A DNA stretch of 23,045 bases, from NCBI GenBank assembly GCA_050118555.1, contig JASFKQ010000035.1, positions 1 through 23,045 of the forward strand, written 5' to 3'. Source of the stretch: CALKKN01 sp050118555 (GTDB lineage Bacteria; Pseudomonadota; Gammaproteobacteria; Xanthomonadales; SZUA-36). Below the pieces are notes generated by a model. It made no database searches. It worked only from the letters and a program-made list of their open reading frames with translations, and had not been told where the DNA came from. Shown here in pieces: positions 7,621 through 15,234 of the stretch (positions within the stretch are counted from its first letter, which is position 1; each line of letters begins with the position of its first letter). The translations under genes and the position numbers were made by a program.

Positions 7621-9961
7621 CGGTCAGGTTGTGCACGTACAGCTCGACGTTCCAGTCGCTGAGCTTCGCGCCGATGGCGGCGTCCACCGTAGTGTAGCCG
7701 GACTGTTTGCGGCGATCCGCCGCGACGATCGAGCTCCAGCTGTCATCCGCGTATTGCACGACGCCCTGGACATACATCCGGGTGCTGTCGAGCGTCCAGT
7801 TGTAACGTGCCCGGACGTTGCCGGCGAACTTCGGCGTGAGGGCCAGTTCGCTGCCGACCGGAGCCAGCTCGATCACCTCCGACTTGGTGGAAACAAGTTC
7901 CGTGTCGATGTAAGAGAATGCGCCGAACAGAGTGAGGTTCTGCGTGGCTGCCCAGACGAAGTCGCTTTCCAGGCCCTTGATCTCGGAGTCCGCGGCGTTG
8001 TCGATAAAGGTCAGGATCGACACGTTGATCGGGTCGAATCGCGAGGTCTGCATGTCGGTCCAATCGACGTAATAAACCGCGCCGTTCCACTGGAATTCGC
8101 CGCCGGCAAAGCGGGCTTTCCAGCCGAGTTCGTAGTTGGTGACGTCGTCCGTGTCGTAGGTGACCGGCACCGTCGGGAAACTCGGGTTGTATGAGGGCGC
8201 GCCGCCGCCGCGGTTCCAGCCGCCCGAGCGGAAGCCCTCGGAGTAGGTTCCGTAGAACATCAGGCTGTCGCGGGGGCGGTAGGTGACCGTGAACTTCGGC
8301 ACGCTGCCGTTGATGTTCAGCGGTTCGGTGGAGTGGCCGAAGGTGCTGTCGTAATCGCGCCCCCGGTCGGAGTCCACGGAGCCCTGGAAGATGCCGTTGG
8401 TGAAGTTCGACGAACCGTAGAAGTCGATGTCCATGTCGTACCAGCGCCAACCCAGTGCGGCTGACCACTGGTCGGTTATGTCCCAGGTCACCTCGCCGAA
8501 CAGCGCTATCTGCTCGTTGGTGCGCGTGATGTCGTTGAAGAAGCCGACACCGACGGGGCGGATGTTCGGATTAATGTTACGGGCCGTCGAAATGGGCGCA
8601 TTCTGCGCGAAGCCCAGTGCCTCGCTGTTGCCCGGCGGGAGATAGAAGTAGTCGTCCTGGGTCTGGAGTTCGAAATCATCGTAAAACACGCCGGCGATGG
8701 CGCGGATGCTGTTTTCCTGCGGCGTGTAGACGCGGAATTCATGGGTGCTGCGAGTGATGTCCTGCTGACCCTTGAAGCCCTTCGTCGGGTTCAGGCACTC
8801 GCGAACATCGGTGATCACGCTCGGGTCGATCCCGTAATTCACGATGTAGTCGGGGTTGTCATAGGTGCAGGTGTAGTAGGCGATGAACGCACCCACGTTG
8901 TTGTACCCGGTGTAATCCACCGATTGCTCGACGTTGCGGTCCAGGTAGGCGCCCGTGTAGACCATCTCCAGCGCACCCAGGCGACCTTCCAGCGTCCAGG
9001 CGACCTGGTCGAAATCATCCGCCAGCGTGTCCGGGAAGTAGCGGCTTACCTGCAAGTCGCCGATGGCCGGGTCGTAGTCGAACACACCGTCGGCCTCGAG
9101 TTCCTGCGTCATGTACTGCAGCAGCGCGGACCAGTCGTCGTTGAACCAGTACTTGGCGCTGATGCGGGCGCCCCGGTAGGACGAGTCGTTGAAATTGTCC
9201 TCCACCAGCAGCGCATTGTCCGCCGAAGCCTTGCTGTAGTCGGCGTCTGCCGGCAGGGTCGGATTGACCGCCGGATCCAGCGTGTAAGTGCCCGGAACGT
9301 TGTCGATATATCCGCCGTAATTGGCGTTGTACACGACGGCGCGCAGGCCGAACTTGTTCTCGATGACCGGAAAGTTGAGGTAGGCCTCCGTCGTGTAGCT
9401 CATGTCGCCGTGCGCGGTGTCGGCGATGCTGGCTTTGAACCCGGCCTGGAACTGGGTCAGGTCCGGCTTCCTGGTGATCATGCGGATCGTGCCCGCCTGG
9501 GAGCTGATTCCGTAAAGTGTTCCCTGCGGACCGGGCAGCACCTCGATGCGTTCCATGTCCGCGACGTAGACATCGAGGTTGCGCCCCGGCGAGGTGATCG
9601 GCTGTTCGTCGAGGTAAATGGCGACGTTGGGCGTGGAGCCCTGTGCTCCGGACAGCATGACGGTGATGGCGTCGATCGACATGCCCCGGATGTAGACCTC
9701 GTTCTGCCCCGGGCCGCGGCCCCCCGCGTTCACGTTGGGCAGGTACTGAACGTAGTCGTCGAAGCTCGCGATGTTCAGCTCGTTCAGTGACTCGCTGGTG
9801 AGCGCCTGCACGGTGATCGGGATGTCCTGCATGGATTCCGTCCGCTTGGTAGCGGTCACAGTGACTTCCTCGATGGCGTTGGTTTCGGCGAGTGCGGCCT
9901 GGTGCGCCACCATGGCCGCAAGGCTGCAGACGATGGCGCTGGTAAGCGGTTTGCGTTTCAC
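7517..9961 (-). CDS. TonB-dependent outer-membrane receptor
   Basis: This is an 814-residue protein. I place the start at GTG 9961, preceded by GGGAGA about 9 bases upstream and followed by a clean Sec signal (MKRKPLTSAIVCSLAAMVAH, cleaved after AALA at residue 25). The open frame extends to 10090 but adds nothing signal-like. A TonB-box-like EEVTVTA segment follows, then the plug domain (YVQYLPNVNAGGRG, VYIRGMSID, VLPGPQGTLYG, GTIRMITRKPDL) and a long beta-barrel ending in an aromatic strand, LRFGFDYY. The family imports siderophores, vitamins, glycans or peptides using proton-motive force relayed by TonB-ExbBD. The ligand is not evident, and no siderophore or cobalamin gene lies nearby. It is the first gene of the operon with the TPR-sulfotransferase and phosphatase. 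Confidence 0.93.
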   Translation of the reverse strand: MKRKPLTSAIVCSLAAMVAHQAALAETNAIEEVTVTATKRTESMQDIPITVQALTSESLNELNIASFDDYVQYLPNVNAGGRGPGQNEVYIRGMSIDAITVMLSGAQGSTPNVAIYLDEQPITSPGRNLDVYVADMERIEVLPGPQGTLYGISSQAGTIRMITRKPDLTQFQAGFKASIADTAHGDMSYTTEAYLNFPVIENKFGLRAVVYNANYGGYIDNVPGTYTLDPAVNPTLPADADYSKASADNALLVEDNFNDSSYRGARISAKYWFNDDWSALLQYMTQELEADGVFDYDPAIGDLQVSRYFPDTLADDFDQVAWTLEGRLGALEMVYTGAYLDRNVEQSVDYTGYNNVGAFIAYYTCTYDNPDYIVNYGIDPSVITDVRECLNPTKGFKGQQDITRSTHEFRVYTPQENSIRAIAGVFYDDFELQTQDDYFYLPPGNSEALGFAQNAPISTARNINPNIRPVGVGFFNDITRTNEQIALFGEVTWDITDQWSAALGWRWYDMDIDFYGSSNFTNGIFQGSVDSDRGRDYDSTFGHSTEPLNINGSVPKFTVTYRPRDSLMFYGTYSEGFRSGGWNRGGGAPSYNPSFPTVPVTYDTDDVTNYELGWKARFAGGEFQWNGAVYYVDWTDMQTSRFDPINVSILTFIDNAADSEIKGLESDFVWAATQNLTLFGAFSYIDTELVSTKSEVIELAPVGSELALTPKFAGNVRARYNWTLDSTRMYVQGVVQYADDSWSSIVAADRRKQSGYTTVDAAIGAKLSDWNVELYVHNLTDERAELFYNVQDDVPRITTNRPRTIGLRFGFDYY

Positions 9962-10012
9962 TGGGTATCTTCTCCCGGTTTGTGTTTTAACTTTTTGGTG
10001 CGACGTGCCCGG

Positions 10013-10047
10013 ATTGTATTGTACACAAAGTAAAAAAATCATTTCAA
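10013..10047 (-). promoter_or_regulatory. Putative sigma70 promoter of the TonB-receptor operon
   Basis: On the - strand, TTGAAA (10047-10042) is followed after 18 bases by TACAAT (10023-10018), with a second overlapping TACAAT at 10018-10013. This fits a housekeeping promoter about 50 bases upstream of the receptor GTG. The -10 box overlaps TGTACAC (10020-10026), whose inverted copy GTGTACA lies at 10108-10114 near the divergent marR-type gene. That pair is a possible operator for the neighbouring regulator (inference). Confidence 0.5.
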
Positions 10048-10211
10048 AATGACTCGAACATGCCGTGCATAGCCACCTGGCCGCTGGCATCTCACGATAA
10101 GTCGTTCGTGTACATTAAAGTTCTGCGATTATCCCGCGTGGCTTCGTGAACCCCGGCCCACCGCCTCGCGCGACTGTGGGCTCGGCAGGACTTACCCGCT
10201 ATCATGAGAAA

Positions 10212-10694
10212 ATGGAAGCCGAGCCATTACTGGTCGCGCTGCGGCGAATCATGCGCGCCGTGGACCTGCACTCCAAGAAACTGGAACGGGAGGTGGGGCT
10301 GACCGTCCCGCAGATTCTCGTGCTGCTATCGGTCCATGCTGCCGGCAGTCTCCGGGTCAGCGACATCGCGCGCGACGTCAGCCTCAGCCAGGCGACGGTG
10401 ACGTCGGTTCTGGACCGGCTGGAAAAGAAGGGTTACGTGCGGCGTGAGCGGCGCCAGGACGATCGCCGCGCGGTGAGCATCACGCTGACATCCGAGGGAG
10501 CGGCGCGGGTCGATGACGCACCGGACCTGTTACAGGAAGACTTCGTGGCGCGATTCACGAAGCTGGAGCCCTGGGAACAGAACATGCTCACCTCGGCAGT
10601 GCAACGTGTCGCGTCGCTGATGGATGCCCCGGAAGTCGACGTTTCGCCGATCCTGCAGGTCGGTGAAATCCTTCCCGAGAAGACTGGCCGCTGA
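10212..10694 (+). CDS. MarR-family transcriptional regulator
   Basis: I place the start at ATG 10212, giving 160 residues, typical for MarR; an upstream in-frame GTG at 10146 would add a low-complexity leader. MarR proteins are dimeric winged-helix repressors released by small ligands or stress. The winged helix spans roughly residues 30-100: RVSDIARDVSLSQATVTSVL is helix 2 to the recognition helix, and RRERRQDDRRAVSITLT is the wing with the family-diagnostic DRR. The N-terminal LRRIMRAVDLHSKKLE resembles EctR-type MarR regulators of compatible-solute genes. That would suit the convergent BCCT transporter but is only suggestive. It is divergent from the TonB-receptor operon, and the two share about 250 bases of upstream DNA. 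The stop lies in a hairpin shared with the BCCT gene. Confidence 0.87.
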   Translation: MEAEPLLVALRRIMRAVDLHSKKLEREVGLTVPQILVLLSVHAAGSLRVSDIARDVSLSQATVTSVLDRLEKKGYVRRERRQDDRRAVSITLTSEGAARVDDAPDLLQEDFVARFTKLEPWEQNMLTSAVQRVASLMDAPEVDVSPILQVGEILPEKTGR

Positions 10695-10709
10695 GGCCCG
10701 GCCCTCAGC
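10690..10709. terminator. Small hairpin spanning both convergent stop codons
   Basis: GCTGAGG (10690-10696), a six-base loop and CCTCAGC (10703-10709) form a 7-bp stem. The TGA of the MarR gene and the TGA of the convergent BCCT gene both lie inside it. No T-run follows on either side, so it is at best a weak or Rho-assisted end; it may be accidental. Confidence 0.25.
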
Positions 10710-12249
10710 CGTAGCGCGCCGGCATCTCCTCGCTGAATGCCTTGTACAGGCCAAAACACATCGCCGCCAGGACGATGGCGAATGGCAGGCCGGTGGTGAT
10801 GGCCGCTGTCTGCAGGGCGAGCAGGCCACCCCCGGAGAGCAGTACCGCCGCCACGACACCCTCTGTGATTGCCCAGAAAATGCGCTGCGCCACCGGTGGG
10901 TCGAGGTTGCCGCCTGCAGTGATGATGTCGATAACCAGGGAACCGGAATCCGAGGACGTTACAAAGAACACGAAAACCAGCAGAATGCCCAACAGGGACG
11001 TGATGGTGGCGAAGGGATACAGACGCAGCAGCTCGAAAAGGGCCGTGGCGATGTTGCGTTCAACCGCGGCGGCCACATGGGCGCCCTCGTACATTTCCGC
11101 GTGAATGGCGGCCCCGCCGAACACGCTGAACCAGACGAAGCTCAGAAGCGCCGGCACCAGCAGTGTGCCGGCGAGGAACTCGCGGACGGTTCGGCCGCGC
11201 GAGATGCGCGCTATGAACATGCCCACGAACGGCGACCAGGCAATCCACCACGTCCAGTAGAACAGCGTCCAGTTTCCCTGCCATACGGTGTCCATCTGGT
11301 AGGTTTCGGTCCAGGACCCCAGGAAAAGCAGGTTTTGCAGGTAGTGCCCGGTGTTCTGCACGGTGGAATTGAGCAGGAACAACGTCGGCCCCCCTATCAG
11401 CAGGAACAGCAGCAACAGCACCGCGGCGATCAGGTTGATTTCGCTCAGCCGCCGAATGCCACGGTCGACGCCGGAAACGACAGAGGCCGTCGCTACCATG
11501 GTGATTCCGAATATGAGCAGGATCTGCACTTCGCTGTTGACGGGCAAGCCGAACAGGAAGCCCAGGCCGGTGTTGATTTGCGTCACGCCAAATCCAAGCG
11601 AAGTCGCGACCCCGAAAAGCGTGGCCACCACGGCCATCACGTCGATGATCGTACCGGCCGCGCCGTAAATGCGTTTGCCGAGAACCGGGTAAAACGCACT
11701 GCGGATGGTCAGCGGCAGCTGACGGTTGTAGCTGAAATACGCGAGCGACAGCCCCACCAGGGCGTAGATGGCCCAGGCGTGGAATCCCCAGTGCAGGAAG
11801 GTAAGGTCCATCGCCCGCTGGGCTGCTTCCACGGTGCCGCCGGTCATGCCTGGCGGATGTTCGAAGTGGGTGATGGGCTCCGCCACGCCATAAAACAACA
11901 GGCCGATACCCATTCCGGCACTGAACAGCATCGCGAACCAGGTGGGCCGGGAATATTCGGGTCTGGCATCCTTCCCGCCGATGCGGATGTGCCCGAAACG
12001 GCTGACGGCCAGGAAGACGCAGTAAATCAGGAACCCCTGCACCAGCATGATCAGCAACCAGCCGAAATACACCGTGATCCACTGCTTGATCGCCAGGAAA
12101 AAGGACTCGGCGCGGTGCAGGTTCAGCAACGTCAGGAACACCACGGAGATGATCAGGACCGCGGAAAAGCCGAACACGGTCGGGTGCAGGTTCAGACGGA
12201 TCCAGCCGAGATCCAGCTTCTTGTGCAGCGGCCCGGGAGGTTTATTCAA
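10705..12249 (-). CDS. BCCT-family osmolyte transporter (betaine/choline/carnitine type)
   Basis: This 514-residue inner-membrane carrier has about 12 transmembrane helices. It shows the BCCT glycine motif GMGIG at 112-116 (the substrate- and Na+-site helix, in the Na+-coupled form seen in BetP-like carriers), followed by FYGVAEP. The tryptophan box WTLFYWTWWIAWSPFVG (327-343) lines the quaternary-ammonium site. The family imports glycine betaine, choline, carnitine or related compounds, usually for osmoprotection. The C-terminal tail after the last helix is very short, lacking the long charged osmosensor tail of BetP. The start is a TTG at 12249 with a near-ideal AAGGAG six bases upstream, which decides it. 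It lies 65 bases downstream of the partner-switch kinase gene on the same strand and may be read from it. Confidence 0.93.
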   Translation of the reverse strand: MNKPPGPLHKKLDLGWIRLNLHPTVFGFSAVLIISVVFLTLLNLHRAESFFLAIKQWITVYFGWLLIMLVQGFLIYCVFLAVSRFGHIRIGGKDARPEYSRPTWFAMLFSAGMGIGLLFYGVAEPITHFEHPPGMTGGTVEAAQRAMDLTFLHWGFHAWAIYALVGLSLAYFSYNRQLPLTIRSAFYPVLGKRIYGAAGTIIDVMAVVATLFGVATSLGFGVTQINTGLGFLFGLPVNSEVQILLIFGITMVATASVVSGVDRGIRRLSEINLIAAVLLLLFLLIGGPTLFLLNSTVQNTGHYLQNLLFLGSWTETYQMDTVWQGNWTLFYWTWWIAWSPFVGMFIARISRGRTVREFLAGTLLVPALLSFVWFSVFGGAAIHAEMYEGAHVAAAVERNIATALFELLRLYPFATITSLLGILLVFVFFVTSSDSGSLVIDIITAGGNLDPPVAQRIFWAITEGVVAAVLLSGGGLLALQTAAITTGLPFAIVLAAMCFGLYKAFSEEMPARYG

Positions 12250-12314
12250 AGCGTTCTCCTTCTTGTCTCCTTTTTCACCCTACCAGATTCCCCCTCTCCG
12301 GCGGAGGGCGGCAA

Positions 12315-12740
12315 TCAGGCCGGGAGCGCGTGGCGCTTGAGCAGCCGGAGTTCGTTGCCGCCACCCGGCAAAGGAGTGAAGGTGGCTTCGTCGGTCATCC
12401 TGCGGATGAGGTAAACGCCCATGCCGCCGAACTTGCGTTGGCTCAGGCCCTGCTCGAGGTGGGGCGCCTCAACGTCGCCGGCTTCGAAAGCCGGAGCATC
12501 GTCGACGATGCGGATGACGAGATCCCGGCCCTCTTGCAGAACGCTCAGATCGATGCGGCCCTCGCCGCCCTGGTAGCCATGGACGATGATGTTGGTGACC
12601 GCCTCGTCGACGACGAGGCAGAGATCCCCGAGGGTGGTCTCATCCACCCCGAGGTCGCCGCCGGCCCGTTCGATGAAGGACCGGACGGCCTTGAGATTTT
12701 CCAGGTCCGCCTCGACGGAGAACTCGTGGGACCGGGACAC
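12315..12740 (-). CDS. RsbW-like anti-sigma/serine kinase (GHKL ATPase)
   Basis: This is a 141-residue single GHKL/HATPase domain, the usual size of RsbW/SpoIIAB-type switch kinases. The N-box DEAVTNIIVHGY (45-56) carries the Mg-ATP residues E46 and N50, the G1 motif is IVDDAPAF (78-85), and the ATP-lid/G2 motif is GGMGVYLIRRMTDE (105-118). Such proteins bind either a target (often a sigma factor) or the unphosphorylated STAS antagonist, which they phosphorylate on serine. The start is a GTG at 12740, 20 bases after the STAS gene stop. With the two preceding genes it makes a full partner-switching set. No sigma factor lies within the window, so the output partner is unknown. Confidence 0.92.
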   Translation of the reverse strand: MSRSHEFSVEADLENLKAVRSFIERAGGDLGVDETTLGDLCLVVDEAVTNIIVHGYQGGEGRIDLSVLQEGRDLVIRIVDDAPAFEAGDVEAPHLEQGLSQRKFGGMGVYLIRRMTDEATFTPLPGGGNELRLLKRHALPA

Positions 12741-12760
12741 TTTGACGGAGACAGCGCCGC

Positions 12761-13132
12761 TCAGAAGGAGGCGATCGCGGAACTCCGGTCTTCGTGAATC
12801 TCGAGGAAAGAATCGAACCCCAGTGTCTTGATCACCCGGGCCACTTCACCCTGGGGATTGAGCAGCTTGACGTGCGGCGACCTGAACATGCCTTCCTGGT
12901 TCTCCTTGTTGAGCATGTTTGCGATGGCATGGATGGCGCGAAAGCCGGCGCTTCCCATGTACTCCACCGAAGCCAGGTCGAGCAGGAAGTTCTCGGCGCC
13001 GCCCCCGATGAGTTCCTCGGCCTTGTCCTGCAGCTGCTTGTAGGAACTGGCGTCGATATCCCCTTCGATCTTCAGGACCGTGACGGACACGTTGCCCTGC
13101 TCCTCCCCGACCAGAATGTTCATTCCACCCAT
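12761..13132 (-). CDS. STAS-domain anti-sigma factor antagonist (RsbV-like)
   Basis: This 123-residue single STAS domain has the hallmark phosphorylation loop LDLASVEYMGSAGF (51-64). The conserved serine S61 is the expected site for the downstream RsbW-like kinase and for dephosphorylation by the upstream phosphatase. When dephosphorylated, such antagonists bind the kinase and release its target. The ATG at 13132 has a strong GGAGG seven bases upstream; ATG 13123 is a less likely alternative. It is preceded by its own promoter-like sequence in the 104-base gap after the phosphatase gene. Confidence 0.93.
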   Translation of the reverse strand: MGGMNILVGEEQGNVSVTVLKIEGDIDASSYKQLQDKAEELIGGGAENFLLDLASVEYMGSAGFRAIHAIANMLNKENQEGMFRSPHVKLLNPQGEVARVIKTLGFDSFLEIHEDRSSAIASF

Positions 13133-13160
13133 GGTGTAGCCTCCAACACTGTATTAAGAA

Positions 13161-13187
13161 ATCATAATAAACCAGAAGCCATGTCAA
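13161..13187 (-). promoter_or_regulatory. Putative promoter for the STAS-kinase pair
   Basis: On the - strand, a perfect TTGACA (13187-13182) precedes TATGAT (13166-13161) with a 15-base spacer. The predicted transcript start lies about 20 bases before the STAS ATG, whose GGAGG would be in the leader. The spacer is slightly short, so strength is uncertain. This would let the antagonist and kinase be made independently of the phosphatase. Confidence 0.45.
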
Positions 13188-13236
13188 GAATACCCGTCAA
13201 GAATGCCCACGCGCTCCGCTGGCCCCAATTTGCGGG

Positions 13237-14583
13237 CTACAGCCGCCGGACTGCCAGCATGGTGATGTCGTCGGACTGGGGCGCCGCGCCGCGGAACGAC
13301 TTTACCGCCTCCAGCAGGCGCTGCAGAACGTCCCTGGCGTCCTGCAGGTCCGTTCCCAGGACCTGCGGGATGCGCTCCTCGGTAAATTGCCCACCCGCCC
13401 CGTCCTTGGCCTCGTTGACGCCGTCCGTCCAGGTCAGCAGCAGATCGCCGGGGTCGAGGCGCGCCCGCTCGATGCCATAGCGCGCGAACGGAAAGAGGCC
13501 CAGCACACCACCCGTCACTTCCAGCCTGTCCACCGCGCCGCCGGCACGGAAGATCATCGGTGACTCGTGTCCGCCGTTGACGTACAGCAGCTCGCCACTG
13601 GCCGGGTCCAGCACCCCGAAGAACATCGAGGCAAACATGCTGGAGCGGTTATGGGTGGTGGCGATATAGCGGTTGGTGAGGTCGACGCTGTGCTGCAGCA
13701 GATCGCGTCCCGTAACGGCAGCCCCCGCGGAATCGTCGTCGGGTTCCAGGCCGAGGCTGCCATACTGGCACGACGCCCGAATCAGGCTGCGGAACAGGGT
13801 CATGAACAGGGCGGCGCCGACACCTTTGTCGCATACGTCCCCGATCACGACAGCCAGCCGGCCGATGGCCTTCAACTCGAACACGTCGTAGAAATCGCCG
13901 GCTACCTCGCGCGCGGCCTCGAAGGTGCTGGCGATGTCCCAGCCTTCGACGTCGGGCAGTTGCTCCGGCAGGAAATCTGCCTGGATACGCCGCCCGATTT
14001 CCAGCTCCTTTTCGAAAGCGAGTACTTGCCGCGTCCGCGCCGTGACATCCTCCACGATGCCCCGCTCCCGTTGCAGCACAGCCGCCATGACGCTCTGGAG
14101 CGCCTCCGGGCTCGTTGAGATGACGCGCCACAGGTCGTCCCGCTCGAGACTGAGCAGAGTGGAGGCCTCCGCCGCCGTTACCGAGGCGCTGCGTACGTCC
14201 GAGTCGAGCACCGCCATCTCGCCGAATACCTCGCCTCCACCCAGGCGCGCCAGTTCCGTGTCGCCATCGTGCACGCGAACGCCGCCGGAGGCGATGAAAT
14301 ACATCGTGGAACCCGGGTCCCCCTTTGCGACCACGGTCGTTCCCTCGTCGACCCGGAGCGTGGCGCAATGTTCGCCCAGCCCGGCGAGCACTTCGTCGCC
14401 GGCGCCGCGCAGGAAGCTGCAATTCCTGAGGATTTCCTTCTTGTCGAATTCCTGCAAAGATCTGTTTCCGGATTGGCCCGCCGAGCCCGTGTGAAGTTCG
14501 GCCTGAAGCGATTTCGCTATGGTAGCAGTCCTGCGGCGCTCGTAAACATTGGGCACGCGCGGATTTTCGGTGATCGGGGGCAT
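13237..14583 (-). CDS. Cyclic-nucleotide-binding domain/PP2C (SpoIIE-type) phosphatase, RsbU-like
   Basis: This 448-residue protein has a cyclic-nucleotide-binding (cNMP/CAP-type) domain at about residues 50-165. Its phosphate-binding cassette FGEMAVLDSDVRSASV (120-135) retains the key Glu122 and Arg131. A short helical linker follows (EKELEIGRRIQADFLPEQLP, 191-210). The C-terminal PP2C/SpoIIE serine phosphatase has the metal-binding aspartates in GDFYDVF (229-235), GDVCDKG (248-254), TDGVNEA (386-392) and SDDITM (437-442). It should dephosphorylate the STAS antagonist encoded next, under control of cAMP or a related ligand; the target is inferred from operon order. There is no transmembrane segment. 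The ATG at 14583 lacks a strong ribosome site, so the start is uncertain. It heads the partner-switching cluster. Confidence 0.92.
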   Translation of the reverse strand: MPPITENPRVPNVYERRRTATIAKSLQAELHTGSAGQSGNRSLQEFDKKEILRNCSFLRGAGDEVLAGLGEHCATLRVDEGTTVVAKGDPGSTMYFIASGGVRVHDGDTELARLGGGEVFGEMAVLDSDVRSASVTAAEASTLLSLERDDLWRVISTSPEALQSVMAAVLQRERGIVEDVTARTRQVLAFEKELEIGRRIQADFLPEQLPDVEGWDIASTFEAAREVAGDFYDVFELKAIGRLAVVIGDVCDKGVGAALFMTLFRSLIRASCQYGSLGLEPDDDSAGAAVTGRDLLQHSVDLTNRYIATTHNRSSMFASMFFGVLDPASGELLYVNGGHESPMIFRAGGAVDRLEVTGGVLGLFPFARYGIERARLDPGDLLLTWTDGVNEAKDGAGGQFTEERIPQVLGTDLQDARDVLQRLLEAVKSFRGAAPQSDDITMLAVRRL

Positions 14584-14802
14584 CCGGTCCGTGACCGCCT
14601 GCCCTGGTTCTTCAGCGATCCGCAGCTTCGGTCAGCACGAGGGTGGTGTAAACACCGTATTCCGTGAGAGGGAGTCCGGGATCTGCCTGACGGAACGCTG
14701 TCCCGGCCAACTGACCTGCCCACGCGGCGGGCTCTGGTTTCGTCCGAGCCATAGATTGCCGCTATGCGAGGATCACCAGGGCGCGTATGTTTTCGAAATT
14801 TC
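14584..14802. other. Intergenic region upstream of the phosphatase gene
   Basis: Non-coding stretch between the divergent phosphatase and cold-shock genes. Small open frames here have no protein-like composition. The only structure noted is a 12-bp perfect inverted repeat, GGTGTAAACACC at 14645-14656, about 60 bases upstream of the phosphatase ATG. It could be an operator for that operon. No convincing promoter was recognised for the - strand. Confidence 0.35.
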
Positions 14803-14831
14803 TTGTGTTTGTCACATTTGCCGGATATTCT
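14803..14831 (+). promoter_or_regulatory. Putative promoter of the cold-shock gene with a long 5' leader
   Basis: TTGTGT (14803-14808), a 17-base spacer and TATTCT (14826-14831) resemble a sigma70 promoter. A start near 14838 would give an untranslated leader of about 170 bases, similar in length to the E. coli cspA leader that acts as an RNA thermosensor. The -10 box is non-ideal, and no cold-box sequence was identified with confidence. Confidence 0.4.
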
Positions 14832-15008
14832 TCGTTTTACCGATCGGCTGAATGGATGGGTAATTCCACTCTTCCGCTGCCGGTGGTTGGAAAGATTGGT
14901 TGCACGTCCCGAAGGTTTTTCAGAAGTACCGCACGGCACCTCCTGAACGATTCCCCGTAGTGATCTGCGATTGATCGAATGTTCATTTTTTTTTGAAGGT
15001 AATTCACA

Positions 15009-15215
15009 ATGACGACAGGCACTGTTAAGTGGTTCAACGAATCCAAGGGATTCGGTTTCATCTCTCCCTCCGATGGTGGCAAGGACGTATTCGTTCATTT
15101 TTCCGCAATCAAGGGTGACGGCTTCAGGACGTTGACCGAAGGTCAGAGCGTGACTTTCGACGTGGAGAACGGGCCGAAGGGTCCCCAGGCCACGAACGTG
15201 ATGGCTGCCGGCTGA
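15009..15215 (+). CDS. Cold-shock protein (CspA family)
   Basis: This 68-residue single cold-shock domain is the standard family length. It contains VKWFNESKGFGFI (RNP1, residues 6-18) and DVFVHFSAI (RNP2, 26-34), the aromatic patches that bind single-stranded RNA or DNA. Members act as RNA chaperones that melt structure and relieve transcription pausing, not only in cold. The ATG at 15009 has AAGG about nine bases upstream, after a T-run. The gene is monocistronic: a long leader precedes it and a strong intrinsic terminator follows 20 bases after the stop. Which csp paralogue this is cannot be told from sequence. Confidence 0.96.
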   Translation: MTTGTVKWFNESKGFGFISPSDGGKDVFVHFSAIKGDGFRTLTEGQSVTFDVENGPKGPQATNVMAAG

Positions 15216-15234
15216 CCAGCAACAGCTCGCACAT

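Noticed and set aside
10624..12414. A 596-codon open frame opposite the BCCT gene
   Set aside because: It is antisense to a well-supported 12-helix transporter. The translation is rich in Arg, Gln, His and Gly with no domain, as expected for a shadow frame in GC-rich DNA.
14517..15098. A 193-codon - strand open frame covering the cold-shock leader and 5' end
   Set aside because: It overlaps a certain gene, has no ribosome site, and has no protein-like pattern. It would also cross the likely promoters of both neighbours.
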